NCBI GenBank assembly: GCA_013696265.1
Contig: JACCYX010000435.1
Location: forward strand, 1-7,924
Length of the DNA: 7,924 nt
From: Chloroflexia bacterium
Lineage (GTDB): Bacteria > Chloroflexota > Chloroflexia > Thermomicrobiales > UBA6265
Direction: 5' to 3'
Shown piece by piece: positions 6,242-7,924 of the stretch. The stretch's first letter is position 1; the number at the start of each line of letters is the position of its first letter. The notes under the pieces were generated by a model. It was not told where the DNA came from, did no database searches, and saw only the letters and a program-made list of their open reading frames with translations. The position numbers and the translations under genes were made by a program.

Positions 6242-7300
6242 ATGACGTTGAACCTTTCCAGTCGATTCACCCGCCGGAACATGGTCATTGGTTCGGCGGC
6301 GGTCTTCGCCGTCGCCCCGCTCTCCGGATTGGGGATCGCCACGGCGCAAGATGCCACCCCCATCCCGTACACCCCGCCGGACAACATCGGCGAGGTCAGC
6401 GGTGAAATCGAAGCCGATGGTTCGTCGACGGTGGGGCCGTTGACCGAAGCCGTCATCGAGGAATTCGCCGCCGTGGCGCCCAGGATCGCCGTCACCAACG
6501 GCGTTTCCGGTTCCGGCGGCGGATTCAACCGATTCGTCACTGGCGACATCGCCATCTCGAACGCATCGCGGGCGATCGCCGAGGATGAAGTTGCCCTGGC
6601 CGCCGAAAACGGTATCGGCTACTACGAATTCTCGGTTGCGTACGATGGCATCACCGTGGTCGTCAACGCCGAGAACGATTTCGTCGACTCCATGACCGTC
6701 GAGCAGCTCCAGCAGTTGTGGAGCGCCGATGGCGGCATCGTCAACTGGTCGGATATCAATCCGGAGTGGCCGGAAGAGCCGATCGAACTCTACGGACCGG
6801 GCGCCGATTCCGGCACGTTCGACTACTTCAACGAAGTTATTCTGGGCGAGGACGTTGCCGTACGGACCGACTACATCCCGAGTGAGGACGACAACGTGCT
6901 CGTGCAGGGGGTGATCGGCAGCGTCAACGCGCTTGGCTACTTTGGGTTCGCGTACTATGTCGAGAATCAGGACAGCCTGCGGGCCGTTCCGATCGAGAGT
7001 GGCAGTGGCCCGGTCGAGCCGGCGATCGAGACAATCGCCGACGGAAGCTACAGCCCGCTTTCCCGACCGCTCTTCATTTACGTCAATGCGGAGATGCTGC
7101 AGAGCGATCCCGCTCTCCAGGAATTCGTCCGCTACTACCTTTCGACCAGCGATGAACTCGCTTCGGATGTCGGCTACATTCCGCTTCCGGGCAATGTGGA
7201 GTTGGAGCAGCAAACCAAGCTTGAGGGCGCCATCAGTGGCGAAACCGCTCCGGACAGCGAAGCCGGCGGCGGTACCCCAGAGGCATCCCCGGCAGCTTGA
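6242..7300 (+). CDS. pstS: Phosphate ABC transporter substrate-binding protein
   Basis: Captures inorganic phosphate outside the membrane and hands it to the PstC/PstA channel. 352 residues. The N-terminus is a twin-arginine signal, FTRRNMVIG (9-17), then a hydrophobic stretch ending ATA-QD, with likely cleavage after residue 35. The mature protein has the phosphate-binding signatures GSSTV (60-64), SGSGGGF (89-95), SRAI (109-112), Asp135 in YDGITVVVN, and GADSGTFDYF (from 187), plus ALGYFGFAYY. There is no cysteine anywhere, so it cannot be a lipoprotein. A Gly/Thr/Pro/Ser/Ala tail (GGGTPEASPAA) ends it. GGGAGG at 6227-6232, nine bases before the ATG, supports the start. The upstream open frame to 6017 overlaps the regulator gene and is not used. 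It follows the regulator by 104 bases and precedes pstC by 136 bases with a large hairpin between. Expected to be induced by phosphate limitation. Confidence 0.95.
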   Translation: MTLNLSSRFTRRNMVIGSAAVFAVAPLSGLGIATAQDATPIPYTPPDNIGEVSGEIEADGSSTVGPLTEAVIEEFAAVAPRIAVTNGVSGSGGGFNRFVTGDIAISNASRAIAEDEVALAAENGIGYYEFSVAYDGITVVVNAENDFVDSMTVEQLQQLWSADGGIVNWSDINPEWPEEPIELYGPGADSGTFDYFNEVILGEDVAVRTDYIPSEDDNVLVQGVIGSVNALGYFGFAYYVENQDSLRAVPIESGSGPVEPAIETIADGSYSPLSRPLFIYVNAEMLQSDPALQEFVRYYLSTSDELASDVGYIPLPGNVELEQQTKLEGAISGETAPDSEAGGGTPEASPAA

Positions 7301-7311
7301 CCGTTTTTCGC

Positions 7312-7349
7312 GTATGGGCCCGGCCGCATCGGTGCGGCCGGGCTCATAC
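7312..7349 (+). terminator. Strong stem-loop between pstS and pstC
   Basis: Arms 7312-7328 and 7333-7349 pair over 17 positions, sixteen Watson-Crick and one G-U, with loop TCGG. It begins 12 bases after the pstS stop. No T-run follows (CCGCTTCG), and the TTTTT lies before the stem, so it is not a classical Rho-independent terminator for pstS. It may be a U-less or partial terminator, or a 3' stabiliser that protects pstS mRNA from exonucleases and raises PstS over PstC. Confidence 0.6.
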
Positions 7350-7360
7350 CCGCTTCGATC

Positions 7361-7376
7361 GATCGGCGAGCCGATC
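7361..7376. repeat. Short palindrome in pstS-pstC gap
   Basis: GATCGGC (7361-7367) and GCCGATC (7370-7376) are perfect inverted arms around GA, 12 bases after the large hairpin and 60 bases before pstC. It is short enough to be an operator-like site or chance in GC-rich DNA. Confidence 0.3.
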
Positions 7377-7436
7377 ATGGAAACCATCTCAGCGCGTTGA
7401 GTCGACACCATAGGGTAAATATTGGGGAGAATGGCC

Positions 7437-7924
7437 GTGGCAGATGCCGCATTTGGTGGGGGAAGCGTCCCTGGAGGCTCCAGGCCACCGCTCGATCTTT
7501 CTGGAAAGCGAAACAAGGCGTTTTCCGAGCGGTTGATCAAGTGGTTGCTCGCCGCCTGCGCTGTTTTTACGTTGCTGACGACGCTGGGTATTTTCGTTAT
7601 CCTGCTGTATGAATCGCTGGAGTTCTTCGGCGAGGTGCCGGTCTGGGAGTTCCTGTTCGGTAACGAGTGGACGGCCCTGTTCCCGGCCCAGGCCAGTTTC
7701 GGCGTCTTGCCCCTCGTTCGCGGCACGGTGATCATCGCCGCCATTTCCGCGTGCGTGTCCATCCCGCTCGGCTTGATGGCAGCCATCTATCTCAGCGAAT
7801 ACGCCGGGGAGCGATCGCGGTCGATCTTGAAACCGATATTGGAAATCCTGGCTGGTATTCCCACGATCGTCTACGGATTCTTCGCCCTCAAGTTCATCAC
7901 CCCAAACCTGATTCAACCGATCCT
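7437..7924 (+). CDS. pstC: Phosphate ABC transporter permease PstC, C-terminus cut by window edge
   Basis: One of the two membrane subunits of the high-affinity phosphate importer. The open frame runs off the right edge with 162 complete codons; family members are about 300 residues, so about half is present. A Gly/Pro-rich cytoplasmic start is followed by a first membrane helix (WLLAACAVFTLLTTLGIFVI). The extracytoplasmic motif EWTALFPAQASFGVLPLV, typical of PstC, comes next, then a second helix (GTVIIAAISACVSIPLGLMA) leading into AIYLSEYA. The conserved EILAGIPTIVYGFFAL follows, and the visible part ends ITPNLIQPI. Start choice: GGGGAG (7424-7429) is one base from ATG 7431 but seven from the in-frame GTG 7437, so GTG is favoured. 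The ATG form adds Met-Ala. It lies 136 bases after pstS and very likely belongs to the same operon. Confidence 0.92.
   Translation, partial: MADAAFGGGSVPGGSRPPLDLSGKRNKAFSERLIKWLLAACAVFTLLTTLGIFVILLYESLEFFGEVPVWEFLFGNEWTALFPAQASFGVLPLVRGTVIIAAISACVSIPLGLMAAIYLSEYAGERSRSILKPILEILAGIPTIVYGFFALKFITPNLIQPI

Noticed and set aside
7397..7425. TTGAGT and AT-rich TAAATATT before pstC as a separate promoter
   Set aside because: The spacing between a plausible -35 and -10 is wrong (13 bases to TAAATA), and the hexamer at 17 bases is a poor match.
6044..7786. A 580-codon minus-strand open frame opposite pstS and pstC
   Set aside because: It covers pstS entirely plus the hairpin and pstC start, shows no family motif, and the opposite strand has strong, continuous protein homology signatures.
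1..7924. CRISPR arrays, tRNA or rRNA genes, integrase or toxin-antitoxin genes
   Set aside because: No periodic direct repeats, no structural RNA signatures and no mobile-element coding genes were seen on either strand.

Overview
The window looks like chromosomal DNA from a high-GC bacterium, most likely of the Thermomicrobia/Chloroflexota type. That placement is inference from three things. GC content is high, with long antisense open frames opposite real genes. The exported phosphate-binding protein has a twin-arginine signal ending in ATA-QDATP. Both exported or membrane-anchored proteins end in Thr/Pro/Ala/Ser-rich tails. Nothing in the DNA (no rRNA, no marker tree) proves the lineage.

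Layout. The left half is on the minus strand: a type III pantothenate kinase (coaX, 2991-3773), a 429-base gene-free stretch, a full-length EF-G paralogue of the EF-G2 kind (477-2561), and an RNase HI-type protein (1-375) cut by the left edge. The gene-free stretch holds two tandem promoter candidates for the EF-G gene, an 11-base dyad just upstream of its ribosome binding site, and a 119-base REPIN-like element with 36-base inverted arms. The right half is on the plus strand: an S41 carboxyl-terminal processing protease (3876-5201), an OmpR/PhoB-type response regulator (5346-6137), pstS (6242-7300) and the first half of pstC (7437-7924, cut by the right edge). coaX and the protease diverge from a 102-base gap that carries a 7-base-arm dyad.

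How it works together. The response regulator, pstS and pstC form the start of a phosphate-uptake locus: a sensor-controlled transcription factor, an exported phosphate-binding protein and the first permease subunit. pstA, pstB, phoU and a histidine kinase would be expected outside the window, and no kinase is seen inside it. In front of the regulator gene, TTA-containing blocks at roughly helical spacing precede a -10-like hexamer that has no -35, as expected of an activator-dependent, possibly self-regulated promoter. A strong 17-base-pair hairpin separates pstS from pstC and could keep pstS transcript in excess over permease transcript.

The genes belong to known families and I see no new multi-gene system. 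The points most worth a second look are the altered GTPase signature residues in the EF-G paralogue (NKMN instead of NKxD, PGY instead of PGH), the REPIN-like palindromic element, and the regulatory DNA around the EF-G and phosphate genes.
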